Source: Candidatus Methanovirga australis (GTDB lineage: Archaea; Methanobacteriota; Methanobacteria; Methanobacteriales; Methanobacteriaceae). From it: a stretch of DNA of 32,410 nt. Positions 10,407-21,605 of the stretch are shown here, one piece after another. The DNA is taken from positions 1 to 32,410 of the forward strand of contig JAISTD010000096.1 of NCBI GenBank assembly GCA_031272765.1, given 5' to 3'. The translations under genes were made by a program, and so were the position numbers. The notes under the pieces are model-generated. The model worked only from the letters and a program-made list of their open reading frames with translations. It made no database searches and was not told the DNA's origin. How positions within the stretch are numbered: the first letter of the stretch is position 1; each line of letters begins with the position of its first letter.

Positions 10407-10739
10407 CTATAAAACCCCCAGATAAAAATGTAAAAGTGTGATTACAGGGAACAATACTAAAAGACCTAATAAAAACCCATAAACCATATTAGTCAAAAGA
10501 CCAGCAGTTAAGAACACACCTTTCCTGTTTGGAAAAGCATCAATAGGAACTGTATTAGGATCTAAAGAATTGACTAATTCATTTGCTGCTAATTCTAAAG
10601 TTTCGATTTCTTTATTAATATCATCCATTGATAAAATTAAAACTTCCCTTCCAAGAGCCGCACCAATTGAACCAGTAGATGGATCAAGGGTCAAACTATA
10701 TTCAGGAACTATTTTAATTAAAGGTAACATTTCAACCAT
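10407..10739 (-). CDS. mtrB: Tetrahydromethanopterin S-methyltransferase subunit B
   Basis: 110 aa; [34 protein letters not shown]; between mtrC and mtrA. Confidence 0.95.
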   Translation of the reverse strand: MVEMLPLIKIVPEYSLTLDPSTGSIGAALGREVLILSMDDINKEIETLELAANELVNSLDPNTVPIDAFPNRKGVFLTAGLLTNMVYGFLLGLLVLFPVITLLHFYLGVL

Positions 10740-10750
10740 TATTTCGCCCC

Positions 10751-11584
10751 CTATTCCTCAACTTTAGGCCATAATCCTGCCCATTTAACAGATGCAGCTT
10801 CTTTATATGATGCTGAAACATAACATTTAAAGAATACAACCCAGCCAACTACACCAACTATGGATATAACTAAAGCTGCAGGAATTCCAGCCCAGTGAAG
10901 AGTAGGATTTCCAATAGATACAATACCTGTAACAACCATTGCTAAAAATCCAGTTGCACCTGCCAATTTAAGAGTTCTTACTTGATTCTCATTTGGACCA
11001 AGACATGCATTAAACGGATGTTGAATAGCCATCGTATTCATAATAAAGAACAATGCAATGTAACCAGGACCTACAACAAGAGACAATATTTTATCAAAGT
11101 TATAACTACCTGCAAATGCTGCAGAAAAGCCAAGAACAGATAATGCAGCAGCACCAGCAATTTCAGCAGTACATCTTTCTAAAACAGCTATTTTCATTTT
11201 AACAATCACTTTTGCAATAATAGCAACAACTAAACCTAAAACCATTGAAAAAACTAAAGCAAGAACAGGACCAGCTATTTCAAATCCTTTTAATAAAGAA
11301 CTTGATGCTATTGCAAGACCAGCCAACGATCCTATAATCCCAATAGAAAGAGACATATAACCAATAGAAGGTACACCAGTGCCTAATCCATAACTTGCAA
11401 CCCTTCTAATTGCATCCGCACCCCATACTATTGCACAAACAGCTCCAAGAGAAGCCAAAGTTGGACCAATAACAGGATTAATAGGAGTCAAGTATATACC
11501 AACTAATCCTCCAATTACACCTATGGCAAGTAATAATTCACCAGAGATTGCAGAACCAGTAGGACCTCCACCAGCAGCAGACAT
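10751..11584 (-). CDS. mtrC: Tetrahydromethanopterin S-methyltransferase subunit C
   Basis: Family sequence starting [26 protein letters not shown]. The ORF track extends to 11650, but the internal Met at 11584 overlaps the mtrD stop (TAATG) and is the likely start. Confidence 0.93.
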   Translation of the reverse strand: MSAAGGGPTGSAISGELLLAIGVIGGLVGIYLTPINPVIGPTLASLGAVCAIVWGADAIRRVASYGLGTGVPSIGYMSLSIGIIGSLAGLAIASSSLLKGFEIAGPVLALVFSMVLGLVVAIIAKVIVKMKIAVLERCTAEIAGAAALSVLGFSAAFAGSYNFDKILSLVVGPGYIALFFIMNTMAIQHPFNACLGPNENQVRTLKLAGATGFLAMVVTGIVSIGNPTLHWAGIPAALVISIVGVVGWVVFFKCYVSASYKEAASVKWAGLWPKVEE

Positions 11585-12288
11585 TATACAACACCTCCAA
11601 GAGTTAAGACATAGACAAAGACAGCCATAACAACAGAAGCTATACCACAAGCAATAATTCCACTACTAATTCTTTTAAATTTAGGATCATGGAATCCTTC
11701 AATAGTACCTCCAATGTTGTATGAAGCAATAACAGAGTTTATGAAAAATATGCCAACAGCTACAATGGCTGCTAAACCACCAGCAATTCCTGGACTAATT
11801 CCAGATAATCCACCAAAAGTATTATTAATTGCATAGTATACTAATCCTCCACCAGCACCACCGAGTAAGCCACCAATGATACCACTAACAAAACAAACTG
11901 TAGGAATACCATGACCTTCAGTACCAGGAGTCACATATTTTTCTTGATTTCTACCAGTGATTGGATCAATTTCAACTTTAGCAGAAGAAGGTACAACACC
12001 AACACCAAAAACATAAATCAAGTTAGCAACTAACATCGTAATTCCCATCATCATCATTGCTCCAACTGCACCAGCCAAAGCAATCATCCAAGGTGGTTGA
12101 CCTGTCATAGCCGCTGCTGTAATTAACCCAGTCAATCCAGCACCTGCTGCAAGCATTGCAGTACCAGTTCCAACACCAGTAGCTGTTGCCATAGCCGCAG
12201 GAGCACCTCCCACAGGTATGAAGTGTACACCCCCACCAATGAGAATTCCACCAACAGTAATGAATATAATTAAAGTTATAGGATCCAT
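11584..12288 (-). CDS. mtrD: Tetrahydromethanopterin S-methyltransferase subunit D
   Basis: [55 protein letters not shown]; operon position. Confidence 0.96.
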   Translation of the reverse strand: MDPITLIIFITVGGILIGGGVHFIPVGGAPAAMATATGVGTGTAMLAAGAGLTGLITAAAMTGQPPWMIALAGAVGAMMMMGITMLVANLIYVFGVGVVPSSAKVEIDPITGRNQEKYVTPGTEGHGIPTVCFVSGIIGGLLGGAGGGLVYYAINNTFGGLSGISPGIAGGLAAIVAVGIFFINSVIASYNIGGTIEGFHDPKFKRISSGIIACGIASVVMAVFVYVLTLGGVV

Positions 12289-12304
12289 AAATGAAACCTC
12301 CTAA

Positions 12305-13180
12305 TTATTCTTTATATGGTCCATATTTATTTCTTGCAAAACTCTCAATTCTTTCATTTAGAATAATGAGAGTTAGAACTATAATAAGACCAGCGATCAA
12401 ACCGCCTAATAATCCAAATACAACAGTTATCCAAAAACTTAAAAATACAACAGCACCAAAACAAAAACCAGTTAAAGGTCCACCGAACTTAGCACAAAAG
12501 TTACCTACATCAATAGAGTTTCTTGCACCTAATTCAGCTTTAGTGGTTATATCACCATGAATAGCTACTGGAATACCTCCACCGAATGGGTACTGCTGAT
12601 ATTCTCTTTCAGCACCATAATGTACATCTCCAGTTGAAGAACCAATCGCACCAATTGTAATACCCCATAAAACAGCTAATAATGGAAGGGGAAATGTATG
12701 TAAAGGATTACCATTAATTGGCATGATCATCAGAGAACTAATACCTACAATACAGAAAGAGGTTATAAAACCATGACCAGCAATAGGTCCTAATGCCTGC
12801 ATTAAAGCATCCATAAATAATGGTTGTTCAAATTGGGATTGACTTACAATCCTACCCATATGAGAAGTGATTGTGTAAACTACATGAACTAAAGCACCAA
12901 CAGTAGCACCAATAGCTATAGCAAAAATAGGCATTAAATGTAAGTTAATTAAAACAAATGCAACAGTTCCTGCAATACCACACCATGTACCATAAGCAAC
13001 TGGTTCACCAGAGGTTGCCTTATTTAAAAATCTGTGTAAATGTCCCATTTGAGGAGCAAGCTGAACTTGTGAGTTAGGGTTACTCTGAGAACCTACATCA
13101 GACTCTAAATCTTCTGACGCTCCAGCAATAGTAGCAGCTGCACCCATTAATGCAACAACACCTAATGTCAAAGGATCCAT
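12305..13180 (-). CDS. mtrE: Tetrahydromethanopterin S-methyltransferase subunit E
   Basis: MDPLTLGVVALMGAAATIAGASEDLESDVGSQSNPNSQVQLAPQMGHLHRFLNKA. The ORF track starts at 13195; the likely start is MDPL at 13180. Confidence 0.95.
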   Translation of the reverse strand: MDPLTLGVVALMGAAATIAGASEDLESDVGSQSNPNSQVQLAPQMGHLHRFLNKATSGEPVAYGTWCGIAGTVAFVLINLHLMPIFAIAIGATVGALVHVVYTITSHMGRIVSQSQFEQPLFMDALMQALGPIAGHGFITSFCIVGISSLMIMPINGNPLHTFPLPLLAVLWGITIGAIGSSTGDVHYGAEREYQQYPFGGGIPVAIHGDITTKAELGARNSIDVGNFCAKFGGPLTGFCFGAVVFLSFWITVVFGLLGGLIAGLIIVLTLIILNERIESFARNKYGPYKE

Positions 13181-13674
13181 ATTTTTTTCCTCCAAAACAA
13201 TATATTATATATTAATTAATTTCTTAATCTAACTAATATTAATTAATCTATTAAATAGTTTTAATTAATCTACTATTGATTAATTAAGTGCTTTTAAATT
13301 ACTTAAAATTGTAATTTAAATAATATGAATTAATTTTTAATTAAATTATTAATCACTAAACAGGAATTATAATATGATAATTAAAATATTAATCATTTAG
13401 TAACATGATCACATAATTTCTAAAAAATTGATTTCAAGAAACATATTAATTCAATCATATTCTAAATAATAAAATTTAACCATACATAATATCATTCAAT
13501 TAATAAGATTTAATGATTAATGATAGTTAGTATAATTATTTTAATATTTAAATGTAGTCATTTATTAATAATATCTATTTTTTTAATTTCCATTATTTAT
13601 ATTAATAATAAACATGATGAAATACTTTAAATTTATTTTATAAAAACAATAATTCTAAACGAATAAAAATAAAA

Positions 13675-13706
13675 TAAAAAAAATAAATAGGTGAAAACAC
13701 CTATTT
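13675..13706 (-). terminator. Hairpin plus T-tract terminator overlapping the mcrA stop codon
   Basis: Perfect 9-bp stem aaataggtg (13685-13693) / cacctattt (13698-13706), loop aaaa, followed on the minus strand by ATTTTTTTTATTTTATTTTTA. Confidence 0.7.
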
Positions 13707-15356
13707 AGCTGGTATAATTAAAGATCTTTCACCATCAGGCATGAATTCTCTTAATGCACCTTTTGCAATTTCAGCACGAGGTTGGGAGAAATCGAAACTT
13801 AGGTTTTTATCTGCGAATGCAATTTTAATCAATGGATTAAATGCAAAAGCATCTTTTCTGGCTGCGTGAGGAGCTTGAGCAATACCTGCATATTCACCTT
13901 GGTGACCTACATTCATCGCATAGTTAGGATAGTTTGGTCCTCTTAATTCAACAGGTAAACCTTCATCATTTCTTATAGAGAATACATTAGATGCACCACA
14001 TTGATCTTGTAAATCGTAACCATAGAATCCTAATCTTGAATATTGTTCTTTGTGTAAGTACATAGCTAAGTACCATGCACTTAAACCAGTTTGAGAGTTT
14101 CCAGTTGCAAAAGCTGTTGAAACAGCCGCAGCAGCGGAAACAATGGAAGCCCTCTGAGAACCACCAAATTGAGTTTCAAGTAAAGCAGGATATTCTTCAT
14201 ATTGTTCTAATCCATAGAATGCAACTTCAGACCCAACATCAAGAACCGTGTCCATTGTATTAGGAGCTTTAGTTAATCCACCATACTTATCTTCTACATA
14301 TTCTTTACCATAATAAGTGAAATCATCAAGAACATTGTCTGTGTATGCAGCAGATGCATATTGAGTAAATCCTACCCCACCAGACATGTATGAACCTAAC
14401 CAAATTTGGTCATAAAGTGCAGCAGACATTGCAACAACATCTAATGATACTCTAACAGGATCATCAGAATTAACTCTTGAAGATTGACAAATATCTGCCA
14501 TATAACCAAATGGAATACCTCCAGGTTCATTTTCAGCTCTTGCTCTTCTAACAGGTAAGTATGTTCCCATGTGAATAACTTCTGCATGCTTAGATGCGAA
14601 AGCGAAGTCACCAGTAGCTCCTTCACCAGCACATTGGTTGTAAGCTGAAATCATTGACATACCAATTTGCATAGCAGACCATCTGGAAGTTGTACCTCCA
14701 TCACAAACTCTTCCAACAATGGAAGGAATTCTTACTACTTGCCAAATTTTGTCTCCTACTTCTGCTTTTAAAGTTTCAGCTTGTTCAGCTGGGAACTCTT
14801 TGTTAATATCTAAAACAAATGCGGAATCGATTTCATCTGCTAATTCATCATCTCCAGTGAATACTTTTACATAACTGTCTGCAACCAATAAAGGATTGGT
14901 TTCAACCATGTGTTCCTGTACAACAGCTGCACCTGGCATAGCATGGTTAACAGTTTCTAAATAATTTGTAATAGTTTCTGGAGTAACTTCCATACCTAAC
15001 CTTTTTTCAAGAACTGTGTGTGCTGTGTTTAAACCAACGACAACAGTTCTTCTGATATCATCCCATAATTGTTGGATAGCTGCATTGTTAACAAAGTGAA
15101 AGTCATCACCTTCAACAAAAGTATCTGTAGTTGATACTTGGTAAGGCATTAATGTTCTTTGACCTAATGGAGAACCAACATCTGGGTTGTATTGAGGAAT
15201 TCCCCTTTTAGCAGCTATTTCTTTACCTGCATTATAAAATTCAGTTTTCCTTTCAGACTGTTTCCAACCACCTAAGTTATAAAAGGTAGTGGATTCATCT
15301 TTAGGATCTTCTTTAAATTTTTTTGTTAATGCTTTTAAGAACTTTTTATCAGCCAT
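13701..15356 (-). CDS. mcrA: Methyl-coenzyme M reductase subunit alpha
   Basis: 551 aa; [47 protein letters not shown] (Ni-ligand Gln region), [16 protein letters not shown] (thioglycine / methylcysteine region). Confidence 0.99.
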   Translation of the reverse strand: MADKKFLKALTKKFKEDPKDESTTFYNLGGWKQSERKTEFYNAGKEIAAKRGIPQYNPDVGSPLGQRTLMPYQVSTTDTFVEGDDFHFVNNAAIQQLWDDIRRTVVVGLNTAHTVLEKRLGMEVTPETITNYLETVNHAMPGAAVVQEHMVETNPLLVADSYVKVFTGDDELADEIDSAFVLDINKEFPAEQAETLKAEVGDKIWQVVRIPSIVGRVCDGGTTSRWSAMQIGMSMISAYNQCAGEGATGDFAFASKHAEVIHMGTYLPVRRARAENEPGGIPFGYMADICQSSRVNSDDPVRVSLDVVAMSAALYDQIWLGSYMSGGVGFTQYASAAYTDNVLDDFTYYGKEYVEDKYGGLTKAPNTMDTVLDVGSEVAFYGLEQYEEYPALLETQFGGSQRASIVSAAAAVSTAFATGNSQTGLSAWYLAMYLHKEQYSRLGFYGYDLQDQCGASNVFSIRNDEGLPVELRGPNYPNYAMNVGHQGEYAGIAQAPHAARKDAFAFNPLIKIAFADKNLSFDFSQPRAEIAKGALREFMPDGERSLIIPAK

Positions 15357-15370
15357 AATAATTACCTCCC

Positions 15371-16120
15371 TTATTCAGGGCAGAATCCTCCTTCGGATCT
15401 TGTAACATGGATTTTATGTAAAATTTCCACAGCATCTTTATCGTCTTTGTAAGCTTCACCATCAACTCTGTAGATTGTAGTTTTGCTTTTCAAAGTTTCT
15501 TCATCTAATGGTTCACCAAGAACAACAGGTTCATCAAGTTCTTTACCTATTTGATCTTTTACCATTTCAACTTTACCAGTTTCCTTGTTAAAAATTTGTC
15601 TTCTGAGCATATCGAACATTACACCATTTTCATCAAGTCTTAAAGAGTGACCATGAACAGATTTTCCTCTGATACCAGTTCTTGCAGGGTCAAAATATTC
15701 AGTTTCTAATAATTCTTTAGAAATTCTTTCTAAATCTCTTTCCCTTGCTTCTATAATCTGTCTACCAGATAAAGTACCTGCATCGACTCCTCTGTATCTA
15801 TTTAAGTAAGATCTTGATCTTAAGTAAGGTTGAGCTGGAGCAAAATACATTGAATCTACAAATTGTATGTATCTAACTCTGTCACCAGCCTTTGCACCGT
15901 CGATAGGTTCAACAATCTCTCTGATATGATCATCAGGCTCATCCATTTCATCTAATGGTGGGTGAACACTTTTATATTCTTCACCTGGAGCTCTGTGACC
16001 TAATATTTTTACTACCCCTTCATCAGAAATTTCCCTTAGTTTCTCTAATTTGTAATCAGGATCTGTGAAATTTCTTCTGTTTTGAGCAACTTGTGTAGTT
16101 CCTGGATAATATTGTGCCAT
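15371..16120 (-). CDS. mcrG: Methyl-coenzyme M reductase subunit gamma
   Basis: [56 protein letters not shown]; between mcrC and mcrA. Confidence 0.98.
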   Translation of the reverse strand: MAQYYPGTTQVAQNRRNFTDPDYKLEKLREISDEGVVKILGHRAPGEEYKSVHPPLDEMDEPDDHIREIVEPIDGAKAGDRVRYIQFVDSMYFAPAQPYLRSRSYLNRYRGVDAGTLSGRQIIEARERDLERISKELLETEYFDPARTGIRGKSVHGHSLRLDENGVMFDMLRRQIFNKETGKVEMVKDQIGKELDEPVVLGEPLDEETLKSKTTIYRVDGEAYKDDKDAVEILHKIHVTRSEGGFCPE

Positions 16121-16122
16121 AA

Positions 16123-16719
16123 TCATACACCTCCTAATGCTAACTTAACTTTTCTAATAATCTCATCTAATTTATCTTGAGAACAAGTTTCTCCCCTAAT
16201 AACACCAGTAACCATATCCAAAATTTGACCCTTAGTTTTGACCTCATTAGGCATTACCTTAGATGTTTTAATACCTATTTTAGCAAAATCTTCAAAATCA
16301 ACAGGATATTCACAAATGATTACACAAGGTCTGTCAGTATTTCTTAAAATCAATCTTGCTTTATAAATAAGATGATTTCTAACTCCACCTAAATGTATTA
16401 CAAGAAGTTTAAATCTATTCATTTGAAGAATTTCCTTCTCTGTTAACCCAAAAAGACTTCCCCCACCTATATGAGGAGCATCACCTGGAACACCTGCACC
16501 AGCATTTAATATCATTGTACTTGTTAAAACATTGGCTTCACGAAGAGCAAAAGTAATTTCACAAACTGGCTTTGTAATATGCCTTTTACCTGGAGACATT
16601 CCAATAGCTAATACATCTGAACCACATTCGGCAAATGTACCTCTTTGAGCAATTCCTCCACCTTCACCAAGACCCATTGTTTCTCTACAATCAACAACAT
16701 GAGTAGATTTTCCAATCAT
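16123..16719 (-). CDS. mcrC: Methyl-coenzyme M reductase operon protein C
   Basis: [63 protein letters not shown]. The ORF track extends to 16743. Confidence 0.94.
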   Translation of the reverse strand: MIGKSTHVVDCRETMGLGEGGGIAQRGTFAECGSDVLAIGMSPGKRHITKPVCEITFALREANVLTSTMILNAGAGVPGDAPHIGGGSLFGLTEKEILQMNRFKLLVIHLGGVRNHLIYKARLILRNTDRPCVIICEYPVDFEDFAKIGIKTSKVMPNEVKTKGQILDMVTGVIRGETCSQDKLDEIIRKVKLALGGV

Positions 16720-16813
16720 AATAATCAACTTTGTATATGTCATCGTATATGCTAATACAAATGAATTAAGATAAAGTATTATTAAATTAATTGTAATTAA
16801 ATATAATATAGTA

Positions 16814-17269
16814 TCAATTATTTTTCTTAAGAATAGTCACCCGATCTTCAAGTTTTGCAGATTGATCGGTCATTCCAATTAATTCATCAGGAACACTTTC
16901 ATTACCATACTTAATATTATCTGTAACAGTTCTTTGAGTCCTAATAAACTTCCCAACATCAATATCAAAACCAAAAGGAAGTAACTCTTTACATATTTCA
17001 TCAATGCTATCTTTAACCTCGACAATATCAAAATCAGTAGAAACATCAATAAAAATACGACCTGTTTTTACCTTAAGATCAATTTCTTTACCATGAACAT
17101 TGATAACTCTTCTTTCAGCATACTTAGGATTTTCATTAGGATCCTCAGGTGGAAGCCTTGGTCCTTGAATAACAGTCCGTTTAACACCATCAAGAGCCTC
17201 AATTTCATTCAATAACATTTCTGTTCTATCTGAACCTAAAATCCTATGGGGGAATACTTGTAAATCCAT
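16814..17269 (-). CDS. mcrD: Methyl-coenzyme M reductase operon protein D
   Basis: [41 protein letters not shown]; position between mcrB and mcrC. Confidence 0.95.
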   Translation of the reverse strand: MDLQVFPHRILGSDRTEMLLNEIEALDGVKRTVIQGPRLPPEDPNENPKYAERRVINVHGKEIDLKVKTGRIFIDVSTDFDIVEVKDSIDEICKELLPFGFDIDVGKFIRTQRTVTDNIKYGNESVPDELIGMTDQSAKLEDRVTILKKNN

Positions 17270-17312
17270 ATTTTTCCTCTAAGATCAATTAGACTTTTTA
17301 AACCGAGATTAC

Positions 17313-18647
17313 TTAGATTTGGCCTTTAATATCGGCAGCTGCCTCCACAACATATTTAAGTGGTTCTCTAAATTCATCGACACTACTAAATACTTCTTTA
17401 ATTAATCCAGAAGTTGATTCTGGTGAGAAAAGTTGAGTACCTGCATCTAAACACATTGCAGCCACAACACAAGGTATACAGAATCCTTTACTGTGTCTTG
17501 TAACAACATGGTTACCGTTGAAAAGACCAGGACCTCCTCCACCATATATAGAGTGACTAAAGAATGAAAATCCTACAGCTACACCTTCAGCTCTACCGAA
17601 ATCTACACCTGGAAGACCAGTTGCAAATTCAATTGAATCATTGAAGTATAAAATACTGGAAGGTACACCTTGAGCAGCCCTTGCAGCACCAACATTCACC
17701 ATTACAGCAGCAGCTGAACCAGCAGCAGCATAAGCATTCCATTTTGCTAAATCAGTAGCAGCATATTCAGTAAATCCATTGAGATCTTTTTCTGCTTTAA
17801 TTACACCGTCAGCTGAAGCTTTTTCAACTGTTCCGTTAATCACATTAGCAATAGTTCCTTCTTTAGCAGCATCATTAACTAAATCTAAAACAAAATTATC
17901 TGCATTCATACCTTGATAAGCTAAACCTAATAAATGTAATCTTTCAAAAGCACCAACAGCATCTCCCATTTCAAACATAGCAGTTTGTTCTAAAATAGAA
18001 GAAAGAGCAGTTCCTTGTAAAGTATTTTTCAAAGTAGCAGCAGCTATGTGGTTAGCCATAATATTTCTTAAAGCATAACCTGCACCTTCAAGCTTTTGTG
18101 GAATATCTAACATAGTTGCAAGGTTAGAACCCATATAATCAACAGATTGAGGATATCTACCTAAAATTGCAGCTTTCACCATATTAGCATTGTACATATC
18201 TACCTCATCAAATTGATTAATAATAGCTTGTACCAAAGCTGTGGATGTGGATAATGTAGATACAGAATATTCTGCAGCAACATTTAATCTTGCATTTGGA
18301 ATTTGAACTAAAATTCTTTTTCCACCAGCTAAAAGTTCTACTCTTGTATCATCATCTTCAGTTACCTGAATCATTTCTTTGATTGATTTTGCGAGAGCAT
18401 CAGCATTTCCTACAAGATCAAGGTCTATTTCTCTTCCTAAAATCTTACAAGCTTTTCCACCGACACTTGCAGTTCTCAAAGCATTTTCTATACCTTCTAA
18501 GTTTACAGCTACAGTTCTTTTAATACCATTTACGATACTTTTAATAGCAGGATTACGTAGTGGGCTTAATGCTTCAATAGGAACATTAGATTCAACTAAG
18601 TTACCTCTGTCGTCATATAGATCGACTTTATCATCAAACTTCGCCAT
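17313..18647 (-). CDS. mcrB: Methyl-coenzyme M reductase subunit beta
   Basis: 444 aa; [43 protein letters not shown]; strong RBS (AGGAGGG on the minus strand) just upstream. Confidence 0.98.
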   Translation of the reverse strand: MAKFDDKVDLYDDRGNLVESNVPIEALSPLRNPAIKSIVNGIKRTVAVNLEGIENALRTASVGGKACKILGREIDLDLVGNADALAKSIKEMIQVTEDDDTRVELLAGGKRILVQIPNARLNVAAEYSVSTLSTSTALVQAIINQFDEVDMYNANMVKAAILGRYPQSVDYMGSNLATMLDIPQKLEGAGYALRNIMANHIAAATLKNTLQGTALSSILEQTAMFEMGDAVGAFERLHLLGLAYQGMNADNFVLDLVNDAAKEGTIANVINGTVEKASADGVIKAEKDLNGFTEYAATDLAKWNAYAAAGSAAAVMVNVGAARAAQGVPSSILYFNDSIEFATGLPGVDFGRAEGVAVGFSFFSHSIYGGGGPGLFNGNHVVTRHSKGFCIPCVVAAMCLDAGTQLFSPESTSGLIKEVFSSVDEFREPLKYVVEAAADIKGQI

Positions 18648-18799
18648 TTTTTCCCTCCTAACTAAATATAGTTAAAAAATATACCATACAACCCAGACAT
18701 TAAACTTTAAGTCAATGTTGATAAATTTAGGCTTCTATTGAATGAGCTAAAAAGCAAATACAATATAACCTAATTTATTGGTATACGATTTTTAACTTT

Positions 18800-18822
18800 A
18801 TTTAATATATATAATAAAGTTT
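18800..18822 (-). promoter_or_regulatory. Candidate TATA-box region for the mcr operon
   Basis: Minus-strand TTTATTATATATATTAAATAA about 155-170 bp upstream of the mcrB start, implying a long leader. A second TATA-like run lies too close to the start (about 18675-18690). Confidence 0.3.
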
Positions 18823-19333
18823 ATCTTTAAGATTAATTAGTAAAGTTTATAAATGATAATGAAATCAAAATTTTATGAATAATCAATTAGAAAAAGAGTA
18901 AGTTAAGTAATAATTAGTTTTCAATTATAACATAAATATTGAATTATGTAATATTCATAAATGTAAAAATTATTATTTATTATAAAAATTAATTATGAAT
19001 AAATAGACTTATAATAATTAAAAAATAAAATAATGATAATAAATAACAAAATAGTTATAAAAAAGTTAGGTGTAGAAAAATTAAATTTAAAAAAATTAAA
19101 TTTAATTATATTTGATTTAATATATAATAGAATCTGATATATAATTATTAATATTATGATTATACTATAATTAAAAGATTATTTAATATATCTAATTCTA
19201 TTTATCATTATCAATCTTATATATCTTATGGGGTTCAGTTATTATTCACTAAACATTATAATAAATAATTATTACCAATTAATCTTAAAAAATATATTAT
19301 TTATGGGTGGATTAAGTCATCTAAAGGTCAAAG

Positions 19334-20853
19334 ATGTTAAAAGATAGTTTAAATATTTTTAAAACAGACATAAAAGCTATTATAGACAATCCAGTTGTAA
19401 TACTTGTCCTAATAGTTATAGCCCTAATTCCCTCTCTATATGCATTAGTAAATATAGATGCTAATTGGGATCCTTATAGTAATCTAAATCAGCTTAAAAT
19501 AGCTGTTGTGAACAATGATGATGGTTATGTAACTAACAACACAAATGTTAACATAGGGCAAAATATAGTGGATGGTCTAAAAGAAAACGGTGGATTTAAA
19601 TGGGAATTTGTAAATTATACTGTTGGTATGAATGGATTGGAAAGCGAGAAATATTACGCCTTGATTGAAATTCCTAAAAATTTTAGTGAAACTGTATACT
19701 CTATTGAAGGAGGAGAGAATACCAAAAGGTCTGAAATTATTCTCTTAAACAACGAAAAAATAAATCCTGTTAGTCCAAGAATAATTAATTCTGGCTTAGA
19801 CCAAGTCCAATCAGGAATTAATGGAAAAATAAGTGAAATAATAGCTGGAATTGTTTCATCTAAATTACACAATGTTGGAGAACAGGCAAAAGATAACGAA
19901 AATGATTTCATCAGGATAAAAACTCGTTTAAATCAGGTTAATTATGTTTTTAACCAGTTGGAACCCATATTAGACAATTCCAACCTTACCCAAATTATTC
20001 CAAAAGAAGTATTAGATAAAGTTGAAGCCCTTATTACTTTAGTAAGAATAGACACAGCAAAGATTAACTCTGTAGATTATAGTGAACTAACTCAACTTGC
20101 CAATATAAATACTGAAGATGTGGAATATTATATTCAAAGCCCAATCACATTGGAAAAACAAAGTTTATATCCCCTGCTAATAATTATGGTGCGAGTGTTT
20201 CTCCATTTTACATTTGCTTGTCCTTATGGATTGGTTCTATCGTAAGTTTAGCCATGATTAGTAACAGAGTTCGAAGAAGTAGAAAGGAAAAAATAGAAAT
20301 TGATGAAGAAAGTGTTGGATATAATCAAACTAAAACAGTGAAAAATTATGAATACAGTGCATTTAATGTTTTTTTTGGTAGAATGGGGTTGTTTATAATA
20401 ATAAATATCTTTCAATCATTGCTTATGGCTGTTGGACTAATTTTACTTCATCTACAGCTTAGTTCAATTCCAATATTCCTAACCACAATTATTTATATAG
20501 GATTATGCATAATTACAATTGTTTATTCATTAATATCTGCACTTGGAAATGTTGGTAAAGTAATAGCTATTGTTCTTTTAGTTTTGCAAATTCCTGGAAG
20601 TGGAGGAATTTATCCTATGGAACTGATGTCCCACTTTTTTAGAAGCATGAACTCTATTTTACCTATGACTTATGCTATAAAAGTTTTTAGAGAAGTTATA
20701 TCTGGAATTTCATGGAATAGTTATTTTTACAACCTTGAGATTTTAAGTTTAATAACTATTTCAGTACTTATATTTACAATATTTTTCAAAGGAAAGGTGA
20801 ATAAATATTCTAAAAATTTTGAAGATAAATTAAAGGAAAGTGGACTGTTTTAA
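19334..20853 (+). pseudogene. YhgE/Pip-family (ABC-2-type) membrane protein, frameshifted near 20171-20176
   Basis: ORF1 19334..20245 has the YhgE/Pip N-terminus (NPVVILVLIVIALIPSLYALVNIDANWDPYSNLNQLKIAVVNNDDG). ORF2 20218..20853 has the C-terminal TM region. Across the junction the alternative frame reads YPANNYGASVSPFYICLSLWIGSIVSLAMISNR, restoring the family sequence. Confidence 0.78.
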
Positions 20854-20937
20854 AATTTGAGGATTAAAACTAGGAATTGCTAAACATTTAATATATGAAA
20901 ATATAATATCTAATTAACTTAACGAGGTCGGATCATA

Positions 20938-21357
20938 ATGTTCAGTTTAGAATTTTGGATAATGTTGGCTGTTGCTTTTATTTTAGGAGAAATTATAACT
21001 ATGAGCTTTTTTTCATTATCAATCAGTGTTGGTGCTGGATTTGCTGCATTAATTAATTATCTAAATTATGATTACACAATTCAACTATTCACTTTTGTTG
21101 TCGTTACAATAATTTGTGTTTTGCTTTCAAAACCAATAGCAAAAAAACTAACAAGTGGATCTCCCTTAAAGAAATCTAATTCAGATAGATTGATTGGAGA
21201 AGAAGCTATCGTGATTAAGAAAATAGTTCCTGATGAAATGGGAACAGTTAAAATTTTGGGAGATGTTTGGAAAGCAATAGCTGATGAAGAAATAGATGTT
21301 GGAGAAAAAGTATTTGTTAAAGAAATTAGCGGTGTAAAATTAATTGTTGAGAAATAG
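20938..21357 (+). CDS. NfeD-like membrane protein
   Basis: 139 aa: two-to-three TM segments followed by an OB-fold-like C-terminus (LIGEEAIVIKKIVPDEMGTVKILGDVWKAIADEEIDVGEKVFVKEISGVKLIVEK). Upstream of an SPFH gene. Confidence 0.85.
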   Translation: MFSLEFWIMLAVAFILGEIITMSFFSLSISVGAGFAALINYLNYDYTIQLFTFVVVTIICVLLSKPIAKKLTSGSPLKKSNSDRLIGEEAIVIKKIVPDEMGTVKILGDVWKAIADEEIDVGEKVFVKEISGVKLIVEK

Positions 21358-21523
21358 CTAAATTATAATTAGATTAGCATATAATATTCAATTCTATAGT
21401 ATTCATAATACTGTAAGTTAATATTAAATAAAATTATTTTTTAAATATAAAATGATTAATAATTTGATAAATAAATTATTGATTTTAAATAAATTAATAA
21501 ACTTTGATTTTTTAAATAGATTA

Positions 21524-21557
21524 ATTTTTGAAATAAATTGATTTTTGAAATAAATTG
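21524..21557. repeat. Perfect tandem 17-bp duplication
   Basis: atttttgaaataaattg twice, 21524-21540 and 21541-21557, upstream of the SPFH gene. Confidence 0.8.
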
Positions 21558-21605
21558 AATGCTTAAATAATATTAAAGATATGATAAAAAATGAACGGTG
21601 ATATA

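Noticed and set aside
13200-13680. TTAAT-rich repeats between mcrA and mtrE as a regulatory array
   Set aside because: Short AT-rich repetition is expected at this base composition; I could not define a unit or boundary, though the mtr promoter must lie here.
14075-14632. Small ORFs overlapping mcrA (14075..14263 + and 14441..14632 -)
   Set aside because: Embedded in mcrA in other frames without independent support.
8254-18647. mcr-mtr adjacency as a novel arrangement
   Set aside because: mcr followed by mtr is known organisation in Methanobacteriales; not novel.
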